Shown: positions 1-7,822, numbered from the stretch's first letter. The stretch is DNA of 44,680 nt from Fulvivirga sp. (GCA_028280565.1 JANQLQ010000126.1:1-44680); one strand, 5' to 3'. Translations and numbers: made by a program. The notes: a model not told the origin generated them from the letters alone.

Positions 1-11
1 GTTAATAGTCG

Positions 12-344
12 GGGGATCGCTTCACGCAAACCCATGAACCCGCCCGCTGGGTTCGCGATGACGAAAAATGATAGTTTTTTAAGCTTGTTATACCCAAAAA
101 TAGATTTTGTAAAATTTTGATTTTCATCACTTTGAAAAAGTATGTCATAGGTAGGCTGGCGTAGTTTGTGGGCGGGTTACGAAGCTGCCCCCTTCTCGTG
201 CGAATGGATCCTGTTCTCGTTCCACGAGCAGGGGATCGCTTCACGCCTTGCCGAAGCCAACACGCTGGGTTCGCGATGACGAAAGAACAAAAATATGTCA
301 TAGGTAGGCTGGCGATGCCCATGCAGGGGTTACGAAGCCATCCC
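12..344. repeat. Two interleaved dispersed repeats (A-B-A-B)
   Basis: Element A (about 12-68 and 231-287) shares GGGGATCGCTTCACGC at one end and CTGGGTTCGCGATGACGAAA at the other. Element B (about 142-186 and 295-344) shares ATGTCATAGGTAGGCTGGCG and a following GGGTTACGAAGC. The order is A-B-A-B with unequal spacing. Read on the minus strand, A resembles the short GTCATCGCGAACC...GAAGCGATCCCC intergenic repeats seen in many bacteria. No convincing gene lies in 1-561; open frames here run through the repeats. Confidence 0.75.
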
Positions 345-382
345 CTCCAAGAGTTATACCCCATGAACTTTGCTACCGAAAA

Positions 383-437
383 TTAGCTTTGATAGGAGAG
401 CGTTTAATTTTGGAAAACTGGGCTTACATGATGCCCT
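383..437 (+). repeat. Left-end fragment of the ~300-bp dispersed repeat
   Basis: The segment beginning AATTAGCTTTGATAGGAGAG matches the left ends of the longer copies at 14411 and 43477 for roughly 40-50 bases and then diverges. It looks like a truncated or decayed copy of that family. Confidence 0.55.
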
Positions 438-561
438 TTGTACTTTCCCGGGACAAATTGGTTTTATGAACCAATGAAAAGATAAGTGCCTCTTTTCTCA
501 GCTTGTTTTTGTTATTAAGAGGCAACTCAAAAGCAGTAACGAACCTTTTAATAGGGCTAAA

Positions 562-1116
562 CTACTTCAATGTGGCCTCTACCTTATCGCGTTTTTCGAT
601 CAATATTTGCTTTACGGTCTCCCGGGCTACGGGAACGCTCACAGAGACAAGCAAGTCGTTTTCCTCAATTTTCCTCAAGGCTTTATGTACTCTTTTCATC
701 GTGGCTTTTTCTTTGAATGGCTCACGGAATACACTAAGGTCGTACCCTTCGATCTTTATATGTTTCAGGCCGATGTCGAACACCTGGTCTAGGTCATGTA
801 GCTCGGTGTTTTGCAACTCCTCGATGGTACTGAATACCTGGTCAGCTTCGGCCACCTCTACCATGTGGATGATATCGTCAAAAGTAAGTCCCACCTCTGT
901 AAGCTGTGCCGGGATGTCTTCTGCTTCCGCTGCATCTACGGCCGCTTTTACTTCCTGTATAGATTCTTGAACCTTTGCCGGTAAAATACTCGGTGCTACT
1001 TCTTCCGAAACAATGGTTTTGGCTACCATTTTAGGTAAATAATAGCGATAGGCCAAGTAAGCGCCAGTGCCCACTACTACACCCGCGACCAATAAGATGA
1101 TGACTACTTTCTTCAT
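562..1116 (-). CDS. Membrane-anchored protein of unknown function
   Basis: I do not recognise this 184-residue protein. Residues about 4-24 form one hydrophobic segment after a short basic start (MKKVV), suggesting an inner-membrane signal anchor. The rest is soluble, acidic and rich in Glu, Val and Ala, with helical-looking stretches (about residues 50-110) and a basic C-terminal helix. It begins 58 bases downstream of the serine hydrolase on the same strand and may be the last gene of the Mla-type operon. No catalytic motif is visible. The plus-strand open frame across 503-970 is its shadow. Confidence 0.75.
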   Translation of the reverse strand: MKKVVIILLVAGVVVGTGAYLAYRYYLPKMVAKTIVSEEVAPSILPAKVQESIQEVKAAVDAAEAEDIPAQLTEVGLTFDDIIHMVEVAEADQVFSTIEELQNTELHDLDQVFDIGLKHIKIEGYDLSVFREPFKEKATMKRVHKALRKIEENDLLVSVSVPVARETVKQILIEKRDKVEATLK

Positions 1117-1174
1117 TTTACATGGAGTTATAACCCTAAAAATACTTCATTTATTTTATATAATCTTTCAACTT

Positions 1175-1699
1175 TTAGGTGAACTTGTGTAAGATTTTTA
1201 GTCCTTCCTCCCATGGCCCGTACCCGCTGCCCCCTTCAATATGACCTGCATTTTCGATTTGCTCGAATTCGCTGCCCCAATGGCGGGCAAAAAAGCGGGC
1301 TCGTTCCGGCTTTACTACATGATCATTAGAACTGGCCACCACAAAAGAAGGGAAGGGGAGCGAATCCAAAGGCATGGGGTCAAAGCCTTGGATATAGCAG
1401 GGATAATCTTCCCGGTCTACATCACTAGGAGCCACCAGTAGGGCACCTTTGATCATTCGCCGGTATATTTTATACCAATGTACTATAGCGGCACATCCTA
1501 CACTATGACCTATCAAAACGATCTCTTGATCCCGGTAAGAAGATGTGACCTCTTGGATGCGCGAGATCCAGGCGGTTTTTTCGGGCGTTTCCCAATTATC
1601 TTGTACGATACGTTTGAATTGTCCCGGGGATTGGGTTTCCCAAAAGGTCTGCCAATGATCGTAACCTGAATTCCTTAACCCGGGAATAGTGAAAAACAT
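1175..1699 (-). CDS. RBBP9/YdeN-type alpha/beta serine hydrolase
   Basis: This compact 174-residue alpha/beta hydrolase matches the RBBP9/YdeN family (about 170-190 residues). The nucleophile motif GHSVG places the serine at residue 66. The likely acid is Asp126 in SSNDHVV and the histidine is His153 in NAGHIE. There is no signal peptide, so it is probably cytoplasmic. The substrate is unknown; family members are small esterases or peptidase-like enzymes. The start codon directly abuts the stop codon of the 56-residue membrane protein, which indicates translational coupling within the Mla-type operon. Confidence 0.88.
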   Translation of the reverse strand: MFFTIPGLRNSGYDHWQTFWETQSPGQFKRIVQDNWETPEKTAWISRIQEVTSSYRDQEIVLIGHSVGCAAIVHWYKIYRRMIKGALLVAPSDVDREDYPCYIQGFDPMPLDSLPFPSFVVASSNDHVVKPERARFFARHWGSEFEQIENAGHIEGGSGYGPWEEGLKILHKFT

Positions 1700-1870
1700 C
1701 TATGCCTTCCTAAGTCTTAGAATGCCGAGTGCGACCAGGCCAATGGGGATTACAATAGAAGAGATGTAGTCAAAAGTGAAGCTGGGTGATCCTAATATAA
1801 AGTCTTGCCGTATGTAGGCATACCAAAGCGCAAATACAATGTAAATAACCCCAAAAATCTTTTTGATCAT
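1700..1870 (-). CDS. 56-residue membrane protein in the Mla-type operon
   Basis: This short gene starts MIKKIFGVIYIVFALWYAY and ends GLVALGILRLRKA. It has two hydrophobic segments (about residues 5-19 and 35-51) with positively charged ends, so a two-helix hairpin in the inner membrane is likely. Its ATG overlaps the stop codon of the ATPase gene by four bases (ATGA), and its stop codon directly abuts the start of the hydrolase, so it sits tightly inside the operon. These junctions are the main evidence that it is translated. Its function is unknown; an accessory subunit of the lipid transporter is an inference. Confidence 0.75.
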   Translation of the reverse strand: MIKKIFGVIYIVFALWYAYIRQDFILGSPSFTFDYISSIVIPIGLVALGILRLRKA

Positions 1871-2625
1871 GATTGGCTGTTGTTTCTTAGTTTCTGCATG
1901 ACTTTATTCGCAAAGACAAAATCGTCAAATTCTTTTACGCCTGTTTCCATAATTTCGTCTTTGGTACCCTCCCAGCATTTCACGCCTTGGTAGAGGAACA
2001 TGATACGTTCCCCGATCCCCAATACAGAATTCATATCGTGGGTCACGACAAGGGTGGTGATGTTGTACTCTTCGGTGATCTCCATGATCAGGTCATCGAT
2101 GAGGATCGAGGTTTGTGGGTCCAGTCCACTATTAGGCTCATCACAAAACAGGAAGCGTGAGTTGTTAACGATGGCCCGGGCTATTCCTACACGTTTTTTC
2201 ATCCCCCCACTTATTTCAGAAGGCATTTTGTTGTTCTGCCCGGCCAGCCCCACCCGTTCCAGGCAAAAATTGACACGGTCGATCTTTTCACTATTTGACA
2301 TCTTGGTCAATACATCCAGTGGGAACATCACGTTCTGCTCCACTGTCTTAGAGTCAAACAGGGCGCCACCTTGGAACAGCATGCCGATTTCACGACGGAT
2401 CTCCGTTTTCGTGTCGCGATTCGCATGTGTGAACTCTTTGTCATAATAAAACACTTCGCCCCGGTCCGGGGGTATCAGTCCAACAATGCATTTTAACAAT
2501 ACACTTTTCCCCGTACCGCTGGCCCCTATGATAAGGTTAGGCTTACCCTGCTCAAAAACGAAACTTATCCCTTTCAAGATCGCTTTACCCTGGAACGATT
2601 TTTGGATACCTTCTATCCTGATCAT
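1867..2625 (-). CDS. mlaF: Mla-type ABC transporter ATP-binding protein
   Basis: This 252-residue ABC ATPase should power the adjacent MlaE-type permease, a system that moves phospholipids between the inner and outer membrane. Visible motifs: Walker A GASGTGKS at 34-41, Q-loop Gln85, signature SGGMKKR at 139-145, Walker B RFLFCDEP at 157-164 and switch His196. The SGGMKKR signature and the following NSGLDP are typical of the MlaF/Ttg2A group. It overlaps the permease gene by four bases and the small membrane-protein gene by four. No MlaD (MCE-domain) gene is present in this cluster. Confidence 0.93.
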   Translation of the reverse strand: MIRIEGIQKSFQGKAILKGISFVFEQGKPNLIIGASGTGKSVLLKCIVGLIPPDRGEVFYYDKEFTHANRDTKTEIRREIGMLFQGGALFDSKTVEQNVMFPLDVLTKMSNSEKIDRVNFCLERVGLAGQNNKMPSEISGGMKKRVGIARAIVNNSRFLFCDEPNSGLDPQTSILIDDLIMEITEEYNITTLVVTHDMNSVLGIGERIMFLYQGVKCWEGTKDEIMETGVKEFDDFVFANKVMQKLRNNSQS

Positions 2626-3353
2626 TGTAATAAAAGTTGGGCCAATAGATAATCAGCTGTCAAGATAGCGATCACACTTTGTGTAACCGCCGAGGTACTG
2701 GCTTTGCCCACCTCTACGGCGCCACCCGTGGTATAATATCCTTTAAAAGAGGAGATGGAAGCTACTAAAAAAGCAAAAACAAATGATTTGATCAGTGCAA
2801 AAGTCACCATATACTCGTTGAACTCAAAACGTATCCCGTAAACATACTCCGTAGGGGTTACTACTCCTGTGAACTCCCCGGCAAGGTACCCGCCTACAAT
2901 GGAAAGCAAACCGGCAAGAATGACAAGCAAAGGGTACATTAGTAAGGACCCTAAGATCTTGGGTAGTACCAGGTAGCTCGTAGAATTGATCCCCATAACT
3001 TCTAACGCGTCAATTTGCTCACTAATGCGCATGGTGCCTAATCCACTGGCCATGCTGGAGCCCACCTTCCCGGCATAGATCACTCCAATAATGGTAGGAG
3101 CAAGCTCCAAAATGGTCATGTCACGCACTACCAGTGAGATAACGTAATCGGGAATAAGCGGGCTAATGAGGTTGTAGGCCGTTTGGATCGTGGTCACCGC
3201 TCCCATAAAGAAAGAGACCAAGGATACCAAGAAAATGGAATTGATCCCGATGGCAACGCACTCATCGATCACCAGCCTGAAATACGTGCCGAAGGTCTCA
3301 CGATTAATAAAAAGCCTGCCTAAGAAGATAAAATACTTACCGAGTGCTTCCAT
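2622..3353 (-). CDS. mlaE: MlaE-type ABC transporter permease
   Basis: This 243-residue integral membrane protein is of the MlaE/Ttg2B family, the permease of the phospholipid-transport ABC system. It has an amphipathic N-terminus, several hydrophobic helices, and the family hallmark ISEQIDALEVMGIN near residues 110-125. It is first in the minus-strand operon (permease, ATPase, 56-residue protein, hydrolase). Upstream, a TATATTTTG sequence resembles the -7 box but has one base too many, so I do not call a promoter. Confidence 0.93.
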   Translation of the reverse strand: MEALGKYFIFLGRLFINRETFGTYFRLVIDECVAIGINSIFLVSLVSFFMGAVTTIQTAYNLISPLIPDYVISLVVRDMTILELAPTIIGVIYAGKVGSSMASGLGTMRISEQIDALEVMGINSTSYLVLPKILGSLLMYPLLVILAGLLSIVGGYLAGEFTGVVTPTEYVYGIRFEFNEYMVTFALIKSFVFAFLVASISSFKGYYTTGGAVEVGKASTSAVTQSVIAILTADYLLAQLLLQ

Positions 3354-3500
3354 GCGCTGCTAAGATAAACTTTTCAGTCGGGCGATCATTATTTTTCAAA
3401 ATATAACAATATTATGTCAAATGGTCTTGGCTGCACAATCTTTTAATAATAAATTCGACCGCGACCAGCACAAACAGCATTTTATTGATATTCTTAAACC

Positions 3501-4205
3501 ATGAACAAACTTTTAGTCATCACAGGGGGCACGAAAGGGATCGGCAGGGCGATCATCGAACGATTTGCCCGGGAGGGGTTCCATATTGCTACATGCGCCC
3601 GTAATGAAAAAGACCTGGCAGCACTGGAGACCTTCATTAAAGAAACTTATCCCGCCACAGTCTTTACCATGAAAGCGGATGTATCGAAAAAGGAAGAGGT
3701 CATGCGTTTTGTGCAGGCCGTAAAGGATAAGTACAATAAGGTGGATGTCTTGGTCAATAATGCCGGGGTGTTTATTCCCGGTACCATCCATGAAGAAGAA
3801 GAGGGTGCCTTAGAGCTAATGATCAACACCAACCTGTATAGCGCCTACCACATGGCCCGCGGATTTATCCACGAGATGAAGGCAGCCCGGTCCGGGCATA
3901 TATTTAATATGTGCTCTACTGCTTCCATTATGCCCTATGCCAACGGAGGCTCTTATTGCATTTCAAAATTTGCATTACTGGGGATGTCCAAAGTGCTCCG
4001 CGAGGAAATGAAGGAGCACAACGTCCGTGTTACCTCCATTTTACCTGGCGCCACGCTCACCGCCAGCTGGGAAGGGGTCGACCTCCCCGAAGAACGGTTC
4101 ATGAAACCGGGAGACGTAGCAGAAAGCGTTTGGAGCGCTTACCAACTATCGGATCGCACGGTAATTGAAGAATTGGTGATGCGACCTCAACTGGGCGATA
4201 TTTAG
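3501..4205 (+). CDS. Short-chain dehydrogenase/reductase (SDR)
   Basis: This 234-residue classical SDR has a Rossmann fold binding NAD(P)H. The nucleotide-binding motif TGGTKGIG is at 8-15 and NNAG at 86-89. The catalytic residues are Ser139, Tyr152 and Lys156 (YCISK). ARN at 33-35 after strand beta-2 suggests NADP(H). The substrate cannot be inferred; the overall look is of the 3-oxoacyl-ACP reductase/sepiapterin-reductase-like SDRs. It is transcribed alone, divergent from the Mla-type operon, and is followed by a dispersed-repeat copy. Confidence 0.9.
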   Translation: MNKLLVITGGTKGIGRAIIERFAREGFHIATCARNEKDLAALETFIKETYPATVFTMKADVSKKEEVMRFVQAVKDKYNKVDVLVNNAGVFIPGTIHEEEEGALELMINTNLYSAYHMARGFIHEMKAARSGHIFNMCSTASIMPYANGGSYCISKFALLGMSKVLREEMKEHNVRVTSILPGATLTASWEGVDLPEERFMKPGDVAESVWSAYQLSDRTVIEELVMRPQLGDI

Positions 4206-4210
4206 TTTAG

Positions 4211-4290
4211 GGGTTTGCTACCTGTTGGCCGGGTTACAAACCCTAGTTACTATAAAAAAGGCACAAGTTACAAACTTGCGCCAGTTTGGG
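4211..4290 (+). repeat. Dispersed terminator-bearing repeat, short copy
   Basis: This matches the right-hand part of the repeat at 4340-4622 and 7823-8045 almost base for base: GTTGGCCGGGTTACAAACCC, then a run of A and a GGCACAAGTT/AACTTGCGCC hairpin. It lies just 3' of the SDR gene. Confidence 0.85.
4254..4282 (-). terminator. Intrinsic terminator-like hairpin (minus strand)
   Basis: On the minus strand GGCGCAAGTT-TGT-AACTTGTGCC forms a 10-bp stem (one G-U pair) followed by six T. It is embedded in the dispersed repeat. No gene immediately upstream on this strand clearly uses it. Confidence 0.6.
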
Positions 4291-4339
4291 GATAATGAAA
4301 GACAGTCGCTTGTGTTTCACGAGTGAGGGCTATTCTTTA

Positions 4340-4622
4340 GGTCTCCTTATTTCCTAGCACCGTCATTCCTTGCGGCTTTAGCGTAAGGAATGCGCGTGAC
4401 AAGGAATCTGCGAAGTCGCGAAACGAAAACCTATTATATTTCCAAAAAGAACGGTTTGCGTTCAACGACCGAACAGATTCCGGCTCTCGCGGAGGCCTGC
4501 CCCCTCACCACCGGCCGGAATGACGATCCTTTTTTAGTGGTTGGTTTTGCTACTTGTTGGCCGGGTTACAAACCCTAGTTACTATAAAAAAGGCACAAGC
4601 TGAAACTTGCGCCAGTTTAGGG
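4340..4622 (+). repeat. Dispersed repeat, full copy, left bracket of the island
   Basis: This aligns with 7823-8045 in the same orientation. The shared core, from CAACGACCGAACAGATTCCG (4463 / 7887) to the end, is nearly identical for about 155 bases. About 60 bases (4401-4462) are missing from the right copy. It holds a GTCATTCC-type segment, an AGATTCCGG...CCGGAATGACG inverted pair and the terminator hairpin at its right end. An open frame of 62 codons over 4390-4578 is a repeat artefact. Confidence 0.85.
4586..4613 (-). terminator. Terminator of the 4679-5260 lipoprotein gene
   Basis: On the minus strand the stem GGCGCAAG/CTTGTGCC is followed by six T. It starts 66 bases past the stop codon of the lipoprotein gene, so it is well placed to end that transcript. 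It is the repeat-encoded hairpin. Confidence 0.7.
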
Positions 4623-4678
4623 TATTACCTGCAACAGCTGAATGCAAGCAGTTCCTTAAGCTGACGGCTATGGGTTGA

Positions 4679-5260
4679 TTACAAAATGTTAAGTGCCTTT
4701 TTATTCAACCGAAATAAATAAAAGCGACTTTCAATATTCAATACTTCAGTTTTCAAAAGTTCTATGATTATCAATGCTTGTCCTGCAGTGGTATTGGAGA
4801 AATAGAATTGTTCAAAAGGTGTCAGTGATTGAGGACTATCTAGATGTAAATTTATGTCTTTCGCATCTGTTGCAATATTCCAAACTTTGAAATCTGGTCT
4901 GCTCATAAACCTGCAGTAATTGTTCAATACATTTTTGAGTTCTAGCCCATAACCAGAATTAAAAATTACTTCACTTACAATGCCTTTTGATTTATTGCTG
5001 AACCAATTGGGTTTAGGAGAATTTTTAAGCTTGTCTTGTAAGCTATTAATCCAATAAATTATACTTGCCGTTGAGTCACGAAAAGCTATTAGACTGGAAT
5101 CCTGCTTAAGGATTTTTACATATAGAACTTTATTTTCCTTTTCTATAGAATAATTTAATCTTTGTGCTTGGTTCAGTATAAAGTTTTGAGTTTCATAATC
5201 CGACTCACTGCATGAAATGCTCAGAACAAAAAGTGTAATTAAAAAACATAGTTTCCTCAT
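4679..5260 (-). CDS. Lipoprotein, possibly GldM N-domain-like
   Basis: This 193-residue protein has a lipoprotein signal peptide: short basic start, hydrophobic core, lipobox SISC with Cys17. The mature part is predicted helical, with no enzyme motif. The pattern SIEKENKVLY ... AFRDSTASIIYWINSLQDKL ... TTAGQALIIIELLKTEVLN resembles, by eye, the order of segments in the N-terminal helical domain of the gliding/T9SS motor protein GldM (its VASVAKLSAWQNDVK-like segment). The similarity is weak and needs a profile search. The gene is visibly AT-richer than the housekeeping genes and lies in the repeat-bracketed island. Confidence 0.75.
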   Translation of the reverse strand: MRKLCFLITLFVLSISCSESDYETQNFILNQAQRLNYSIEKENKVLYVKILKQDSSLIAFRDSTASIIYWINSLQDKLKNSPKPNWFSNKSKGIVSEVIFNSGYGLELKNVLNNYCRFMSRPDFKVWNIATDAKDINLHLDSPQSLTPFEQFYFSNTTAGQALIIIELLKTEVLNIESRFYLFRLNKKALNIL

Positions 5261-5398
5261 ATCGTAATCGCACTTAACGTCTAGATAAGCTCAATGAACA
5301 TATCTCTTCTTTTTGCTTCTAAAGTTACCATTTCGTGCCAAAATAGCTTATAGCTCAGCCTACTCATTGAGCTTATCGCCTGTTGTACCCCCCGAATG

Positions 5399-5456
5399 GC
5401 ACAATTTTTTAACTTGTGCCTTTTTTATAGTAACTAGGGTTTGTAACCCGGCCAAC
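5399..5456 (-). repeat. Dispersed terminator-bearing repeat, inverted partial copy
   Basis: Its reverse complement contains GTTGGCCGGGTTACAAACCC, then CTAGTTACTATAAAAAAGGC and CACAAGTTAA, matching the right half of the direct copies. With the copy at 4544-4622 it forms an inverted pair around the lipoprotein gene. On the plus strand GGCACAA...TTGTGCC followed by six T (5399-5426) is itself terminator-like. Confidence 0.8.
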
Positions 5457-5595
5457 TTTAGACGAAACTGCCATCATTCGATCTACAGCGAATGTTACAA
5501 AGTGTAGATGGGTTTGGTCTAGTATTTTATATTCTATGCTCAATTTTTAGGTTTGTTTTTATTTTTCCGAGTCAAAGACTCTCATTTTCAGCATT

Positions 5596-5618
5596 AAAAC
5601 GCAAGTCACAGACTTGCG
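5596..5618 (-). terminator. Terminator of the 5628-6953 hydrolase gene
   Basis: On the minus strand CGCAAGTC-TGT-GACTTGCG is a perfect 8-bp stem followed by TTTT, ten bases past the stop codon. Its stem is a variant of the hairpin in the nearby dispersed repeats. Confidence 0.75.
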
Positions 5619-5627
5619 CTAGGTGGA

Positions 5628-6953
5628 TTAGCGTTTCGTTATTTCTTTTTCAATCCAATTTTCAATATTTTCAGTATACCCCTCAATTAATCTTGGAAAA
5701 TCAAATTCAGTATCAGTGGTTGGGTCAAATGACTTTTTTAAAGAATGATTAGCTTGTGGAAATAGTATTATATCAATATTATCATTATCAAGGCTTTTTA
5801 GATGAGATGTATTTCTATCAGGATCAACAAAACTGTCCCTTTCTCCAAATAAGACAATGGTTGGGATATCCAGGCTATTCCAATAAGAATAAAAATTTTC
5901 AGTTCTACCTTTCCAATAGTAGCCATTAAACTCACTTTCATTTATACTAATTCTGTCGTGTAATCCAGTTTGGTTCATAAAGCTATTTTGTTGAGCTCTG
6001 TTCTGAATAAAACGCTCAACCTCCTTGTAGTTTGCTCCATTGTTAATCATCTTTTCAACTTCTCTATGGCTATTTGCTGCATATTGCCCATTTGAAACCG
6101 ACCCCCCGAAATTTACAACTCTTAAGCTATCAGAATATGCTGCTGCTTCGGTAACACTGACCACTTCAGGTGATTTTGCAATTAGGAATTTTGGAATATC
6201 TGTTTTTAATGCAATTCTTGGTAAAAGCATTGCTCCTTGGCTATACCCCCAAAGACCTATTTTGTTCTTGTCAACACTTTCTTTATTACTCATGAATTCT
6301 AAACAAGCAATAGCGTCTTCAATAATATCTCCATAATTTGAAGTTGAATAATTACCCGTTGATTTTCCGTTTCCTCTTTTATCAAATATTAAAACTTCAA
6401 ATCCCAGTTTAGCAAAAAAGTCAGCATCGTAGACATAATCACTTCTTAAACTGGTAGATGACCCATGTAGTAAAACAAGAGCAGGAAAATTTCCCTTTGC
6501 TTTCTGTTTATAATAGTTAGCTGACAGAATAACGTCTTTACTTTTTATCGTCAAGCCTTCAACAGAATATGGCTTTTCTAAAGTGTGGACTTGTTTTCTT
6601 AAACGGAATGCCATATTCATGTTTGGAGGAGCATTTTGCATTTCAATGCTCCCTTGTATTTGGTCATTTTTTAGTACCCCATTAAAATGCAATTCAACAT
6701 CAAGAACAAGTGAAAAAATGATAGTACTGTTATTCATTTTCAAATCACTTATCGGTTGCTCTATCAGCATTAAATCATAGCTCGAAAATATTTGTCTTTC
6801 TGAATCTAAATCAAGGGTTAAATCCACTTCTTTTCCATTCATTTCTATAATTCCTGTCCAATATCCAGTTGCAGTCTCTGAATTGGCACAACCATTTATT
6901 GAAATTGCAATTATTAGAAGAATGAATTTTAGTTTTAATAAGTCTTTTGTCAT
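5628..6953 (-). CDS. Alpha/beta-hydrolase lipoprotein
   Basis: This is a 441-residue secreted lipoprotein; the lipobox SINGC places the lipidated Cys at 22. Residues about 25-125 form a beta-rich N-terminal domain (TGYWTGIIEMNG...). The hydrolase domain follows: oxyanion HGSS at 163-166, nucleophile GYSQG with Ser238, acid Asp373 or Asp377 in FGERDSFVDP, and His403 in QANHSL. This is the architecture of dienelactone-hydrolase/S9-like lipoprotein esterases common in Bacteroidota; the substrate is unknown. The gene is AT-rich and sits in the repeat-bracketed island, compatible with acquisition. Confidence 0.9.
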   Translation of the reverse strand: MTKDLLKLKFILLIIAISINGCANSETATGYWTGIIEMNGKEVDLTLDLDSERQIFSSYDLMLIEQPISDLKMNNSTIIFSLVLDVELHFNGVLKNDQIQGSIEMQNAPPNMNMAFRLRKQVHTLEKPYSVEGLTIKSKDVILSANYYKQKAKGNFPALVLLHGSSTSLRSDYVYDADFFAKLGFEVLIFDKRGNGKSTGNYSTSNYGDIIEDAIACLEFMSNKESVDKNKIGLWGYSQGAMLLPRIALKTDIPKFLIAKSPEVVSVTEAAAYSDSLRVVNFGGSVSNGQYAANSHREVEKMINNGANYKEVERFIQNRAQQNSFMNQTGLHDRISINESEFNGYYWKGRTENFYSYWNSLDIPTIVLFGERDSFVDPDRNTSHLKSLDNDNIDIILFPQANHSLKKSFDPTTDTEFDFPRLIEGYTENIENWIEKEITKR

Positions 6954-6990
6954 AGTGGATGATATTTTTAGGGGTATCTGCCATGCTTGA

Positions 6991-7225
6991 GCGGTACAGT
7001 GTGATTTTTTACCGGTACGCAGTGATTTTCTCTAGGTAAAGTGCGATTCCCGGGCGATACAAAATGATTTTTGGGTGGTACACTGTGATTCCTAAGCGGT
7101 ACGGAATGATTTTTTAGTAGTACACTGTGATTCCTAGGGGGTACAGAATGATTTTTTAGCGGTACAATGCGATTCTTGGGCGGTACATAATGATTCTGTA
7201 CCGGGTATCAATGACTCTGTACCAC
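6991..7225. repeat. Tandem array of a 21-bp unit (minisatellite)
   Basis: The motif GGTAC (or a one-base variant) recurs at 6993, 7014, 7035, 7056, 7077, 7098, 7119, 7140, 7161 and 7182, exactly every 21 bases, then at 7204 after a one-base slip. Each unit reads roughly GCGGTACA-nTGnGATT-yyTA. Alternate units resemble each other more (CTGTGATTCCTA versus AATGATTTTTTA), implying a 42-bp higher-order unit in the middle. Because 21 is divisible by 3, one frame shows heptads such as AVQCDFL and AVRNDFL, but in-frame stops make coding unlikely. Confidence 0.92.
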
Positions 7226-7548
7226 GTTCCTGGTTATGAATCTTGTCTCGTGTAAACCTGGGATAGATAAAGTGATATTTTTTCATCGATTCTTTGTTAT
7301 TTGGGTGTATGATAAATGACAGTCATGAGATGCTTTGCGGTGGCTGGCGGTGGGGGTAAAGCTGTGCCAGGTGCTCCACTATTTGGCAGTCAAGGCTTTG
7401 AAAATATTCTCATTTACAGCAAGTTATGGAGATCTTATATGACTTGTATGCTATAAATATATAAATTTTTACTTAGTGAGCCAATCGTGCATAGGTTTTT
7501 AGAGGCGAGTTCTTATTTGCATGCTCTTACTGGAGCACCCTGGTCTTC

Positions 7549-7808
7549 GGTTAAGCGTAGCGATCCTAAGACCTACAAATCACCAAGAGCGTCCGCTCGC
7601 TCTTTCTCGTCAATGACGGCCTGTTTAAAAAAGAATGGATGATTCTTCGGGCAGCACTTCGAAAAAAAGTTGCTATGAAAATTTAAACCTGAGGGTTGAT
7701 TTCGAATGTATATGGCGTACCCTCCTAGTTTATAAGTATACGATCAAAGACCACTTACCGAGCGGACGCTATCCCTGTAGTTAAGTCGTAGAACCGCTAT
7801 GCTTAACC
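7549..7808. repeat. Imperfect inverted-repeat element (~260 bp)
   Basis: GGTTAAGCGTAGCGATCCTA (from 7549) pairs with the complement of 7785-7808 with about five mismatches in 24 bases. Farther in, AGCGTCCGCTCG (7588-7599) pairs perfectly with CGAGCGGACGCT (7759-7770). The arms of about 50 bp enclose about 160 bp with no gene. This could be a MITE-like element or a long structured transcript. Confidence 0.6.
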
Positions 7809-7822
7809 TACGATTAGGGTTA

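Larger units (their letters stand above)
5261..5627. other. Intergenic region with inverted repeats
   Basis: No gene is supported. It holds a perfect 14-bp inverted repeat (GATAAGCTCAATGA at 5284-5297 and TCATTGAGCTTATC at 5364-5377), an inverted partial copy of the dispersed repeat (5399-5456) and the terminator of the downstream hydrolase gene (5596-5618). Confidence 0.7.

Noticed and set aside
503-970. 155-codon plus-strand ORF near the left end
   Set aside because: It is the antisense of the anchored protein gene at 562-1116, which has a clean signal anchor and acidic coding pattern; the plus-strand product is Ser/Phe/Cys-rich nonsense.
6991-7225. CRISPR array
   Set aside because: Units are contiguous without unique spacers and no cas genes are present.
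6991-7240. Heptad-repeat peptide encoded by the 21-bp array
   Set aside because: The best frame contains several TAG/TAA stops; no intact start-to-stop gene covers the array.
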